In this document: piece by piece, positions 32,951 to 45,238 of the stretch
How positions within the stretch are numbered: the first letter of the stretch is position 1
Layout of the letters: each line of letters starts with the position of its first letter
Source of the DNA: Bryum argenteum
Lineage: Eukaryota; Streptophyta; Bryopsida; Bryales; Bryaceae
Direction: 5' to 3'
NCBI GenBank assembly: GCA_037043015.1
Contig: CM073322.1
Span: 31,305,864-31,369,863 of the forward strand
Length of the DNA: 64,000 nt
The notes under the pieces: generated by a model
What the model was told of the DNA's origin: nothing
Seen by the model: only the letters and a program-made list of their open reading frames with translations
Databases searched by the model: none
Made by a program: the position numbers and the translations under genes

Positions 32951-35900
32951 TATGTAAAAGACATTCTAAAGGCGACAAAGAGATGATTAGAATGGTGGGT
33001 AAGTACTAAGTAGGTGCATTATAAACATACCAAGTGTAAGCTTTGAACATTGCTCTCTTTACATTCCAATGTAAGCTAACTTGATGATGTACCCTCATGA
33101 AGTAAATGATCTCCATGTTGTGTTTTTTGATAAGATCCACTTGCTATGCACTAATTCAATGAAACGTTGATATCATCAGCAGGTCAAGTATATTTCAATC
33201 TTTATGAAAACTTGAAAAAGGTACTCATGAAAATCAGATTTTACTTCATCACATGTATATACATTGCATTGAATACCAACTCAATAATGTAGAATATCAA
33301 AAACTAAAATCTAAGACATCCATAACACCAAAGTAATAATGTACGTATATATAACCATAGGCTTGCTTGGACATTGATACTCCACTCAATGGGTATTTTC
33401 TGAAGAATCTTGGTCATTTAGAATAAAAGAACTTGTTTTATCAACTCTTGCCATGTATTATCAACTCTTGCCATGTATTATCAACTCATTCATTGACATA
33501 AATTTCTTGGAGCGAAAATCCAATTGGCTCTCTACTAGTGAAAATCACCGGTTTCCACATACTCATCAACCTGCATTGGAATGGCCGAGTTGCAACCGAC
33601 TTATCCGTAATGCTTATTCTAGTATAAACTCAACAAAAAACTACCTCTGAGAAGGGATCTCCATCCTTCCACGCTTGCAGCATCTTCACAAGCTTCCTAT
33701 CATGGAATTTAAGTACATCTAATTCCCTGAGCTTGCAGTAAGTAAGTGAAATCTTGAAGGAACATCTTCTAACTTGTAAGCCACCATGTATTCCCTGAGC
33801 TTGAAATAGTGTATATAGCTCAAATGAAATCAATGCCATGTAGATAATTACATTAAAATCAACATGCATTGAGAGGACTAAAATAAATTATTAATATATT
33901 TTCCCATCTTAAAACTTTTTTGTTTCACTTTACTCTATTTATTTGAATAATGTGCGGCCAAATATAAAGGGGATTGGGCCAATTTAACGAATATGGGGTT
34001 TACCGTTTAAAAGCTGCATGGAAGATTGATCTTCTACACAATCAAATGTTGTTCAAAATAAAACACCCAAAATTCACCTCCAACTTCTTACACAAGTACT
34101 TAAATTGCAAGTCATCAAAATACCTACGTACCTGTAGACTCCATTCCTTTTGTGTCATCCAAGTCCATACACGATCCGTACCTGCACAATATTCGTCAAC
34201 AAGATTCGAGAAATCATAAGGCTTTTGAGCAATTTTTAAGAATCCTTTAACCGTCCAACGAAAACTTCTTTGGATGAAATCAATTTGGTTGGGTCCCAAA
34301 TGAACTCTAGTTTGTGTGAAAAGAATTGCAGACCTATGCACTGAAGTATGAATAAATGACACACATTTTAGTGAAGGTTGCTCTTGTTTTTGGGTTTTCA
34401 AACAAGAGGCATGTTTTACCATTGTGAGGCAAATGAATCATGGCAAATCATAAGAATGTTTTTATGATTTTTTTCATAATCATGATCAAGATCTTAGGTT
34501 GAATCTTCACATCTTTCTAGTTGGAAGATTTTTGATCCAAATATCTTGGTATTGGATTTGCAATCTTGTTTCTACAATGAAAGAAGAGAATATTAAATGG
34601 GTGATTTCTTAGGAGCTATATTTCCTTCATCCACCGTTGGATGTTGGATTTTCACTTTCTTTTCTGGAATGAATTCCAATTGAGATATGATGTTAAAGAT
34701 AGAAATCTTGACCTAGTCGAAGGTGTTTGAGAGTGAGGCAAGAATTTGTGTGCAATGGGTGTAGTTTTGGACTTCTTTCCTCTGAACACGTATTCCCTAA
34801 ACTGTACAAAACAACCAATTGTCGGTATTTTCAAATGGCCATATCTTCACCGATTCAAGCGAGGATTGCCGTCTAACATCAGCTCGTCGGCGATCACTTG
34901 GTACGCCGCATCTTTCAGTGTTTCGTTCGGCGGCAACGTCCATCTACAAAAAGGAGCGGTCATTCTCTGACAAGGGAGGAAATATCACTCATGGCTAGAT
35001 CACTCAGTTTCGGGTCAAATAGAAACAACTATATTCTTTATTTATTTTCAACTTCATTGCGCCTACACCTAATGGTTTAAGCTTGCTGTGTCCATTTACT
35101 CGCTGACCCATTATGCAAAAGGTACGCCGTTAGAGTGGAAAGTTCTGAATAACGAAGCGCAAAAGAGAACGCAATCTCTTCTTTCTCGCTATTTAGATGT
35201 GGTCACCGACATTGCGAAACTTTTAAGAAAGAATGACCGAAGTACATACTTGGGAAGAGGAGCTTGGACATAGCGAGATGCGAAGATGCTGTCGACGGTA
35301 TGCTCGTCCACCTCCTTCATGCTCCTCGACTGACTGAGCGCCACCGCTGATTGCTCACTCCTGATTGCACGAAAGCAAAATAACTTGAGAGACCGGCATT
35401 TGTTCAATCTATCCGATACCATGATGGAAAATCATAACCATGTCATTTCACAAATCGATTTTCTATCACAAATTAAGCAATAAACTGGAACCCCGACTAG
35501 CTCTCTTTCGAAACATACTTGGAAGCTTAAACCCTACTAAAAGCACAAAGACAAATGACCTTGAACAATACATAGATACATTTTTCTATTACAGCAAAAG
35601 AAGGGGAATCCCGGATTGCTCTCTATCAGATGACCATAAACTCCTCTTGAAACACATAACAGACAGATACTGAGGAACAATTCACACATGCATTTCCTAC
35701 TCCAAAGCATAAGAAGTGAGTGCGCTCAATCGGAGCTTACTTCAAACTGTGAGTCAATGCTCCAATTGATCAATGAGTCCGCGGAGTGAGGAAATGCTTC
35801 AAACAATCTTCACCATACATGATCTCATAGATTTGTCCTCCAATGTGAAGATAGCTCCTGGGACCCGTGGACGTCCTGCATTGTTCATGTTGCACGATCT

Positions 35901-36026
35901 ACAATTTTGCCTGCATTATAATTTATGTCTTTTATTTCAGATGTCATTACCTGAAAAGAAGGGGGTTAGCAATGTTACATACATTATTTTTGTGTAAACA
36001 TTGTTACCTTGAGCAACGTATTGAAA

Positions 36027-36142
36027 CTTGCTTTAGCATTGTTCTCAAGAAAATAAGCAATGTTTTCAACCTCAAATCTATCAAATTGTGAACTTGAGGT
36101 TGATAACATTGCTTATTTTCTTGAGAACGGTCCTAAAGCAAG
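36027..36142. repeat. imperfect hairpin, ~46-bp arms (copy 2)
   Basis: Duplicate of the hairpin at 29871–29986, offset by 6,156 bp and essentially identical in both arms and loop. Confidence 0.8.
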
Positions 36143-36809
36143 TGTTAACTGTGGACTCAAGATCTCCTCAATAGGTTCGACGACGCTCTTGCCAAACTTG
36201 GAGGCATCGACAACACGAAGGGTTTGTCCACAGAACCTTTCTGCATTCGAATTTGCCATGTTTTGATTCTCTTCATCGATTCTGCTGATAATAGACTTCA
36301 CCCAGGAGTATGTTGTTGAGCTCGTCATGAATCATTTTCAGCATGCTCACATGGTGTATTGTTCAGAGGCAACCCCAACGAACATGCTAGTCGTGATGAA
36401 CTGCAAGCACATGACAATGCAACATGTGATCCTGAATAATCTTTAATTCCAAGCGCCGGGCCCAAAAGTCGTCGCCCTCCCTGAACAATGAAAGTGACAC
36501 TGACGGCGATGGATCGTCTCTGCTGAAGCCGACTAGCCAGACTTCAGGACTTCGAGGAGCTTCTACTTCTGGACCTCCAGGAGCTTCGACTTCCGGACCG
36601 CTTCGACTTCGACTTCCAGGAGAGTCGTCGTTAAGTATCCCATTACTTCTCGATATATATGTTTAACCCTGTCTGTGAATGTGCTACAAGAATGAATTGA
36701 TAACTAAGTTGCAACAAGATGTCTGATTTGTCTATTTGCAGTTATTTCGATCAAATGGATCCGCAACAGCGTATATATGATCGACTTTGCCAAGCATTTG
36801 GAATCGTTT

Positions 36810-39327
36810 CAAGGGATGGTGAAGCATCTTCCGCAGGTGGCACAGGTATCATTCAATCCAGAACCTTGCTTGTTGTGCCAGTTTATAGTCGAGGTTTCCT
36901 CTCAATCTCCTTAACTTCAACATTTTCACTGTTGCTGACATCAGATGGCCAAGGAGATACAGGAACGTTGTGAGAGGCTCATGATAGAGGCCGGGAAGAT
37001 CCACCAAATAGCCCAGGAAAATCTATCAGAGCAAGAAGCTCAGCAGCCTCGGGGTTAGGGAGTTCCACCAGAGCCTCGTAGTGGACGATCCATGGGAGAG
37101 GGTGCTTGAATTGGCGAAGTTAAGATGGTTACTGGGGCTCACACCTAACCTCTGTGCAGTTGGTCCTTAACTTGTCGATGTTTTATTCGGATGTTTGTTT
37201 TTCGACATAGGTGGTGCAGGATGCAATGATGTTTCTGGACTCCGGCATGTTCTATTGCTGAAGGATGGACATGCATTGAGAGGGAGGCTAGAGTTTTATG
37301 AACCTTACCTAGAGAGACGATCCCTGCATGTAGTTTTCAGGGATCTACTCACTCTACAACTGCTACAGTGGGATTGTGGTTTTCTTTGCCCTCCCTGCCC
37401 GCCCTGGTCGCTGCCCTGGCAGAAAATAAATGCCCTGCCCGCCCTGCTGGCTACCCTTGCAAAACCTTGCTTGCTTTGTAGTGCTCACTATGGTTGGGAA
37501 TCCTTGCTTGCCATGCCCTGCTCGCTACCCTCGCAAAACCGACTCGCACGACCCTTCCTGGCCCCCTTGCTCGCTTCCATCGCAAAAAATGAAAGCCCTC
37601 CATGGCCGCCCTCCTCACCACCCTCGAAACAAATGAAAGCCCTCGTTGCCCGCCCTACTCCCGCCTTACTCGCTATCCTGAGCAAGAAAAATGTAAGCCC
37701 TCCCTGCCCGCCCTGCTTGCTACTTTTCACAAAAATTAAAAGTTTAGGGAATTCATCAAGAGGAACATACATGTCTATCGAGTTTCTAGTTTCTGCAATA
37801 GAAAATTAGTATTATTGCAAGGCTACTATTTGAGCCAAGTTATAATTTGATGAAATATTTTGGTACGATAGAGTCTTTGAGATGAAAATGGGCAACATTC
37901 TTGTCAGCAAAGAAGTCCATGACGGACAAGCAATAAAACACAAACACAAAGTCACAAATGTACAAACAACCCATAAGAAGCTCCACCTCGGTTACAGATT
38001 GAGTGTTGAACACATCTTTCATTGCGAAGTAAATATTATTCCAAGAAGTAAATATTAAGTACTCCAATATTGCACAATTCACGTGCCAAAAATATTAGTG
38101 TTTATATCACCAAAGAAACCCTTCATTTATAGTGTGCAAAACACGCTACAAAAAACCATCAACTACTACTTTGAAGTGAGAATACTACCAGGCAACATGA
38201 AATTCTTAATCAAAACATCATCAGCTAGAATGTTGCCCATTTTCATCTCAAAGACTCTATCGTACCAAAATATTTCATCAAATTATAACTTGGCTCAAAT
38301 AGTAGCCTTGCAATAATACTAATTTTCTATTGCAGAAACTAGAAACTCGATAGACATGTATGTTCCTCTTGATGAATTCCCTAAGCTTTTAATTTTTGTG
38401 AAAAGTAGCAAGCAGGGCGGGCAGGGAGGGCTTACATTTTTCTTGCTCAGGATAGCGAGTAAGGCGGGAGTAGGGCGGGCAACGAGGGCTTTCATTTGTT
38501 TCGAGGGTGGTGAGGAGGGCGGCCATGGAGGGCTTTCATTTTTTGCGATGGAAGCGAGCAAGGGGGCCAGGAAGGGTCGTGCGAGTCGGTTTTGCGAGGG
38601 TAGCGAGCAGGGCATGGCAAGCAAGGATTCCCAACCATAGTGAGCACTACAAAGCAAGCAAGGTTTTGCAAGGGTAGCCAGCAGGGCGGGCAGGGCATTT
38701 ATTTTCTGCCAGGGCAGCGACCAGGGCGGGCAGGGAGGGCAAAGAAAACCACAATCCCACTGTAGCAGTTGTAGAGTGAGTAGATCCCTGAAAACTACAT
38801 GCAGGGATCGTCTCTCTAGGTAAGGTTCATAAAACTCTAGCCTCCCTCTCAATGCATGTCCCTCCTTCAGCAATAGAACATGCCGGAGTCCAGAAACATC
38901 ATTGCATCCTGCACCACCTATGTTGAAAAACAAACATCCAAATAAAACATCGACAAGTTAAGGACCAACTGCACAGAGGTTAGGTGTGAGCCCCAGTAAC
39001 CATCTTAACTTCCACCAATTCAGGCACCCTCTCCCATGGATCGTCCACTACGAGGCTCTGGTGGAACTCCCTAAGACCCTAACCCCGAGGCTGCTGAGCT
39101 ACTTGCTCTGATAAAATTCCCTGAGCTGCTTGCTGGATCTTCCCGCCCTCTATAATGAGTCACTCACAACGTTCATGTATCTTCTTGGCCATCCGATGTT
39201 AGCAACAGTGAAAATGTTAAAGTTAAGGAGATTGAGAGGAAACCTCAACCATAAACTGACACAACAAGCAAGGTTCGTGATTTAATGATACATGTGCCAC
39301 TTGCGGAAGATCCTTCATCATCCCTTG
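36810..39327. mobile_element. large fold-back element B, ~1.1-kb inverted arms
   Basis: The left arm 36810–37896 and right arm 38232–39327 are inverted repeats around a 335-bp spacer (37897–38231), with ends CAAGGGATG and CATCCCTTG. The inner 700 bp are almost identical: the same 204-codon open frame appears at 37195–37809 on + and at 38319–38933 on −, which is a consequence of the inverted repeat and not two genes. The GC-rich GCCCGCCCTGC repeats make the frames open in several phases. A transcript through it would form a very long hairpin. Confidence 0.8.
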
Positions 39328-39994
39328 TTTATTACAAAATTCTAACATAAGAAAGTGATTATTTTGACCTTAATATGCAGAAGACATTTTAAAGGCGACA
39401 AAGGGATGATTGGAAAGGTGGGTAAGTAGGTGCATTATAAACATATCAAATGTAAGCTTTGAACATTGCTCTCTTTACATTCCACTGTAGGCTAACTTGA
39501 CAATGTACTCTCATGAAGTAAATGACCCCCATATTGTGTTTTTTGATAAGATCCACTTGCTATTAACTAATCCAATGAAACTTTAAAGTCACCAGGTCAA
39601 GTATATTTCAATCATCATAAAACCTTGAAAATCAAAAATTTACCTCATCAAATGTATATACAATGCATAGAATAGCAACTCAATAATGTACAATATCAAA
39701 AAATCTAATTTAAGACATCTATAACACCAAAATAATAATGTACCTATATATTACTATAGGCTTGCTTGGACATTGATCCTCCACTCAATGGGTTGTTTCT
39801 AAAGAATCTTTGTTATTTAGAATAAAAGAACTTGTTTCATCAACTTGTGCCATGTACAAGTATATCATCATTCATTGTCATAAATTTCTTGGAGCAAAGA
39901 TCCACTTGGCTCTACTAGTGAAAATCACCGGTTTCCACATATTCATCAACATGCATTTGAAATGGCCGAGTTACAACCGACTTATCTGTAATGC

Positions 39995-40060
39995 TTAAAC
40001 GTCCAAGCATGCCCCTCGGGCTTAGTTTCCAGTGTATTTTTAGAGGGGCTTGACGTTTAA
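39995..40060. mobile_element. very small TTAA-flanked inverted-repeat element
   Basis: A 58-bp insert (39999–40056) begins ACGTCCAAGC and ends GCTTGACGT, with TTAA on both sides (39995–39998, 40057–40060). The equivalent place in duplication unit 1 (about 33610) lacks it. The ends differ from those of the CCCCTAA elements, but the TTAA target is shared. It looks like a short deletion derivative. Confidence 0.6.
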
Positions 40061-40263
40061 GGGTGAATGTAGTATAAACTCGACAAACCTATGAGAAGGG
40101 ATCTCCATCCCTCCAACCTTGCATCTTCACAAACTTTCTATCATGGAATCAAAGATGAAAAGTACATCTTCGTCCCTGAGTAAGTGAATGATCCGTACCT
40201 GCACAATGTTCGTCAAGAAGATTTCAGAAACCACTAATTTTATATATTATTTTTAAGGATCCT

Positions 40264-40980
40264 TTAACCCTTAAACGAGCGGAATGTCAAAATAGACATT
40301 TTGGATGAAGGGCGGAAACTTTGAAGACCCATAACTTCTTCATCCAAAGTCTGTTTTGGATGCAATCAAGTCTAGGTTGTGTCCCAAATAAACTCTAGTT
40401 TGTGTGGTTAAAATTCCAGAAAGTATGAAGTATGCAATGAAGTATGAATGATTGGCACGAATTTTAGTGAAAGCAGCTTTTGTTTTTGGGTTTTCAAACA
40501 TGAGGCATGTTTTACTTTGTGAGGTAAATGAATCATGGCAAATCATCAAAAATAAATTAAAAAATAAAAAATAAAAAATAATAATTATGAATTATTTTTC
40601 TTAGTCATAACCATGATTTTAAGATGAATCTTCACATCTCTAGTCGAAAGATATTCAACCCGGAAATATTTTGGTATCGTATTTGCAATGATGTCTCTAC
40701 AATGAAAAAAGTAAATAGAAGGGTGATCTTTTAGAAGCTATATCTCTTTCACCTACCAATGGATACTCATTCCGACTTTCGATTTTAGAATGGTTTCCAA
40801 TTGAGATAATTATGACTTTAGAGATAGAAACCTTGACCTAATCAAAGGTCTTTGAAGGTAAGACAAGAATTTGAGTGCAATGGGTGTAGCTTTGGACTTC
40901 TTATCTACTGGCTTTAGAAATTTTCACCACTTTAACTCTATTTTGAGCTAAGAATATTTTTTAATGTATTTTTTACAAAC
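40264..40980. repeat. member of the TTAA-CCCTTAA repeat family, right end unclear
   Basis: TTAACCCTTAAACGAGCGG at 40264 is a family end, followed by the family's internal AATGTC-...-GACATT hairpin and the blocks CATAACTTCTTCATCC and ATGAGGCATGTTTTAC. The same internal blocks recur at 34010–34430 (and 29040–29460), 57561–58527 and 63180–63900. I cannot identify the right end before the next member begins at 41022. Confidence 0.6.
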
Positions 40981-41021
40981 CCTCTTCTCAGCTCCTTGTC
41001 TTCCGGTGATCGGTTGTAGCC

Positions 41022-41636
41022 TTAACCCTTAAGCGGGCCGAATGTCGAAAATCGACATTCTGGATGACAGAAACTTTGGAGAGCCATACCTTCTTCATCC
41101 GGACTCCGTTTTGGACGAAATCACTTGGGTTGGGTCCCAAATCAAGTTTAGTTCATGTCATAAAAATCTCAGACCCATAAAATGAAGTATGAATTAATGG
41201 CATGCATTTCAGTGACAGCAGCCTAGTTTTAGACATTTTTTCCTTTGTAAAATTTAGGGCAGTTTTCACCATTGCAGGGCCATAATTTGCACAAAGAAAT
41301 TTTTCTCATGGTTTTTTTTTTTTCAAGGATGCTACTGAGATGAAGGTGAACAACATTCTAATTGGTGACTTTTTCATTGCAATAAGTCTAATGGTAGCAT
41401 TTTCACTTTAAAGTGAAAATGATGAAATTATGTGATCATTTTTGAGTATTAATACATTATGATCTCGCAATCTATGAAGCCTCATGACTCAAAATTTGAC
41501 CCACATGATGTTCAATATGTCTACAACAAGATTGTACGGTTGAGATTTGGATAACACACTTTTACCTCCACCTATGACAATGCTTTTGAGGATGTGTTCA
41601 TTTTACTACAAATGAGTCAAACCATTTAGGGGTTAA
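41022..41636. mobile_element. TTAA-flanked repeat element, 615 bp
   Basis: It starts TTAA-CCCTTAAGCGG and ends CCATTTAGGGG-TTAA, so about 9 of 11 end bases pair after the TTAA. Just inside the left end lies the palindrome AATGTCGAAAATCGACATT (41041–41059). No coding potential. Confidence 0.65.
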
Positions 41637-42785
41637 AAGAGGGTGGCCAAGGCCGTAAACTTCCCTCCACATCTGCAGACTCTAATTCCTATGCTTTCTC
41701 AAGATAGGGAGATTAGGGAAGGTTGAGTTGGTATTGATGTTGCACTTTATATAATCTCCGTGGAACTAGTAATCGGGTCATCATTTGGAAATTGCCTTTG
41801 TAAACAATGAAAAAGGTATATCCGAGTGAAAATTGGGTGGACAAATACAAACCATGACACGACATTTCTACTATGGAAAAAGTGAAAATATAAATTATTT
41901 TTAAGGAGCTATTAATATCTCCTTCATTTGTTGTTGGATTTTATCTTTATTTTTTTTGGGATCAACTCCAATTAGAGTCTAGTTATAGTGGTGAAACCTT
42001 AACAAAATCAAAGATGTATTGAAGATAAGGCATAAATTTGAGAACAAAAAGTTGACTTTAGGACTAGTTTTTGCTAAAATAAAATCTGGTAATTCTCACC
42101 ATTGCAAGGTCATTGTTTGAGCAAAGAAATTTTTCTCATGGATTTTTTTTGTAAGGATGTTATTGAAATGAAGGTTATGTCTTTGTAGTTGACGGTTTTT
42201 GTATTGCAATAAGTCTATCCGTAGAATTTTTCCTTTAAAATGAAAATATTGAGATTTCGTAATATTTTTTGAGTACAAATGCGTTATGATCACACAATCT
42301 GTACAATATGACTCAAAATTTGATCCACATGAGGTGCATATGTTTACTTTAAGATTGTAAGTTTGAGGTTTGATAATTTACCTTTATTTCTAATTATGAT
42401 ACTTCTTTTCAGAATGTATTAAGTTTTTACAAATTATTCAAACTATTTAGAGGATGATGTAGGTTCATTAAAAAAGGTTGGTTGGGAAGGTTAACAACCT
42501 TAATCTCTAAGAGCCCAATCAACCATTTCATGATCGATTCCAAATTGTGAAAAGCTATACCGTTCTCAAAAAAGAAATGTTTTGAAAAGTATAATTGTTC
42601 TTTAGAAGTTTGGTGACTTAAGATTCACATCCACTTAGTTCAGAGAACTTTGTTTGGATTCATGGATTGTTCACAACAAGCCTTCAAACACAAACAAGGC
42701 AAGCTATTCACCGTGTTAGAAAACTTACTATCTTGAGAAACTAATGGTATTCCAATTATTCTAATATTGGCATTTTACCATGTCA

Positions 42786-42851
<66 letters not shown>

Positions 42852-42980
42852 GTATATAGCCAATCGTGGCATTTTTAATAACTAATAAAAAAAGTGTAAT
42901 TTTCTATTGATTTTCAAAGTTTAAGTCTCTAATTCATTACAAAATGTATGTTTACTACTTTAAGAAATATGACCATATAA
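41637..42980. other. gene-free AT-rich repeat DNA
   Basis: The block contains internal segments of the TTAA family (GCAAAGAAATTTTTCTCATG at 42119; also at 41296 and 58181) and a degenerate second copy of the AGAGCCCAATCAACCATTT element start (42510). A dinucleotide microsatellite is listed separately. No gene is supported. Confidence 0.5.
42786..42859. repeat. (AT)n microsatellite grading into (GTAT)n
   Basis: About 27 AT dinucleotides are followed by four TATG/TGTA units. Confidence 0.95.
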
Positions 42981-43521
42981 TTCAACGCCTAAGGACCCAA
43001 TCAACCATTTTATGGTCGATCCCAAATTTTGAAGAAATGTACCCGCATAACAAAAGATTTTATATTTTTATTTTTTCTAACATTCCAAAAGTTTGGTGAG
43101 TTTGGAACCACATCCAATTTACAGAAACTCGTTTGGATTCAGAGATTGTTTACAATAAGCCGCCAAACACAAACAAGGCAAGGTTTTCTTAGTGGAAAAA
43201 AACTTACTATTTGGGAAACTAACAAGGTTCCTCATGGGTTACTCGTGCCCTCTCTCCATTTTATCATATAATATGTGATTTTATTTAATTATATCGGTTT
43301 TAATTACTAATGATAGAAAGTACATTCTACATTGATTTTTAAAGTTTTACACTTTTTAATTAATTTTTAAAAATAAAACCTATTTTAGGAATTGCATAGT
43401 TCTCATTTAGGGTTTAAGGTCTTTATACTTTCTTCGGGGCGCTACATCTTAAGGGTTATGAAATCCATATTTATAACACATCTAAGTTTTTTTTCAAACC
43501 CCTCGGGCCTTCAGAGGTTAA
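42981..43521. mobile_element. TTAA-type element, subfamily with GGACCCAATCAACC start
   Basis: It starts TTCAACGCCTAAGGACCC (a mutated TTAACCCCTAA) and ends GGGCCTTCAGAGGTTAA. It shares its interior, including ACCATTTTATGGTCGATCCC near the left end and AAACACAAACAAGGCAA, with the element at 47554–48105, so the two define a subfamily of about 550 bp. No open frame is conserved between them. Confidence 0.65.
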
Positions 43522-43711
43522 ATATTAAGGTCTTCATGTTGTCTTTCAAGCAATACTTTATTAAAGTTATAGAAAATACTTTGAGTGGTGGAATTGGTGA
43601 CTTGTCATATTTCAATGATAAGCAAATAGAAAGAACAAAATTTCCCTATTTTTACAATATTCATAGGCACTTGCATTCAGAACTACAAATTTTAGAAATG
43701 ATCAATATGAG

Positions 43712-44641
43712 TTAACCCCTAAAAATCCAAGGGTTTCCTCGACCTCCAGAACCAAAAACTGCCATTTTTCACCTTCGTTGGGAAATGGGGAAATGGAGAA
43801 ACTTTTTTTTCTGGTTTTAGACTTTTAACCGTAAGATCTTGTACCTAACTTGTATACAAAGTACTGGTCAAAATTTCAACCGTTGGATGTTTTTCATTTG
43901 TGAGATCATAACAATCAAAGTTTGACCAACACTTTTTTTTGCCGCTGCGTGAGAGGCATTGTCTAAATGGTGCCAAGGGCAACTTGATGATTGTTATTCC
44001 AAATATTTTTCCCTCATTTTTTTTCATGTAGGTAATCAAATTGGGTATGCTCATGCAAAATTTTAGAGACCAATTCCACTTTTTGGCCTTAATGTAAAAT
44101 ATTTTATGAAAGGTCTAAAAACAACCATATAGTAAAACAAGCACCACGTATGATATATTTAGTTTGAGAAAAATCTCGACGGTGAGAAGGTGCATTTATG
44201 ATAATGTGAATTTCAAAAAAAAAAAATCTTGGAAAAAATCCAAAATCTCGAATTTTGGCAATTTTTGAAAGAAAAAATTGTAAAATTACTAGAAATTGTG
44301 AAGATTGTTTTTGAAAGTTTTGGAGGCTGCCCTTGTAAAATTGGTAAACTTTTCGACTTCGGATACTTTGGAATTTGAATAGTAATTTGGTAATGAACAT
44401 ATTTCTAAAAAAAATAATAATAATAATAATTTTAAATTGCCCGTTTTGGACTTGAAACCTAAAATTTCTAGGTGAAGGTTATAAAATTAAAATTTGACTT
44501 TGAAAATTTTACCACATACACATTACTGTATGGGGAGCACCCAATAAAAATCTTAGGCAAAAATATTAATTTAAATGCTTAAAATGAGCTGCCCAAAATC
44601 TCAGAAAACCGAATCGGTTTTCCTGGATTTTTAGGGGTTAA
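43712..44641. mobile_element. TTAA-flanked element, 930 bp
   Basis: The ends TTAA-CCCCTAAAAATCC and GGATTTTTAGGGG-TTAA are perfect inverted repeats of 17 bp including TTAA. Interior blocks (CGTAAGATCTTG..., CATTTGTGAGATCATAA, AATAAAAATCTTAGG.AAAAATATTAAT) recur in the elements at 32687, 48862 and 60629. It is non-coding: its frames are short and poly-A/T rich. Confidence 0.85.
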
Positions 44642-45025
44642 ACTATAATTGGACACGCTACTATATGTACGCATGGGGTACATTAAGAGTAATCTTAGGG
44701 TGATCAAATCCTCATCAAAGCAAGAATCCAACATGCACGCTTTCAGGAAGGTGGTCGCCTTTAGGTTCTCCTACCAAAAGTTTTACTCCAAATCCCTTGG
44801 GCCTTGAGAGGTAAAGCAACCACTCACGGGCAGTTTCGGCTCTGCGCTGCCCGGCGCCGCTCTCATCTGGGGTTCGCAAGCTTGAACGAAGACGCCGCGC
44901 CCAATGCAAGAATAAGTATTGTGATTGCGATTGTGGATTTCCCGCCTCATCTACACTCATACAGTTGGATGGGGATGAGGGTGGAGATGCGTCTGCTTGA
45001 TTGATTAAGAGGGGCAGAAGTCGAG

Positions 45026-45238
45026 ATGGTGTTCGAGCTGGTGAAGCTGGTGACACCACTGCAAGCAGGAATCGCGATAGTCATTTGTATGGCTCTGTCT
45101 GCTCGCCACATGGATCAGTACAACAAGCACATGGAGAAGTACGGGCCCTTGGGTGGCCTTCTCACCGAAAAGAGAGCGCACAACAATCGTAAGACGGCCA
45201 CAGAGGAGCCAGAAGTCGTCAAGGATCGCCTGGAGTAA
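45026..45238 (+). CDS. small single-membrane-span protein, 70 residues
   Basis: ATG at 45026 starts MVFELVKLVTPLQAG, with a hydrophobic segment (about residues 11–26, PLQAGIAIVICMALSA) followed by a charged, soluble C-terminus (HMDQYNKHMEKYG... to VKDRLE) and TAA at 45236–45238. The local GC content and codon choice are gene-like, in contrast with the AT-rich surroundings. About 20 bp after the stop, CACAG|GTGAAC (45260) and TTTCAG (45726) would frame an intron in the 3' untranslated region. The shape suits a small mitochondrial or ER membrane protein, but I do not recognise the family and assign no function. The upstream 200 bp are also GC-richer, consistent with a promoter and 5' UTR. Confidence 0.6.
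   Translation: MVFELVKLVTPLQAGIAIVICMALSARHMDQYNKHMEKYGPLGGLLTEKRAHNNRKTATEEPEVVKDRLE

Larger units (their letters stand above)
29040..33870. repeat. segmental duplication, unit 1
   Basis: This block and 34008–40200 are copies of one another in the same orientation. The opening 420 bp (29040–29460) match 34010–34430 almost perfectly. The part from about 29832 to 31560 matches 35988–37716 with a constant offset of 6,156 bp and very few differences. The right part (32640–33870) matches 39328–40200 with more divergence. Unit 1 lacks about 1.45 kb present in unit 2 (34530–35985) and has gained two elements (29497–29762 and 32687–32946). Open frames in it are not gene-like. Confidence 0.85.
34008..40200. 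repeat. segmental duplication, unit 2
   Basis: This is the second copy of the block at 29040–33870, in direct orientation. It keeps 34530–35985, which unit 1 lacks, and a spacer of about 335 bp between the arms of its fold-back element. Within the extra part, an open frame at 35088–35273 (+; SIYSLTHYAKGTPLEWKVL...) has a protein-like composition but no recognised domain, and may be a transposon remnant. Otherwise I see no gene. Confidence 0.85.

Noticed and set aside
37195..38933. Pair of identical 204-codon frames on opposite strands
   Set aside because: They are the two arms of an inverted repeat and consist largely of GCCCTGC-type repeats; no domain is present.
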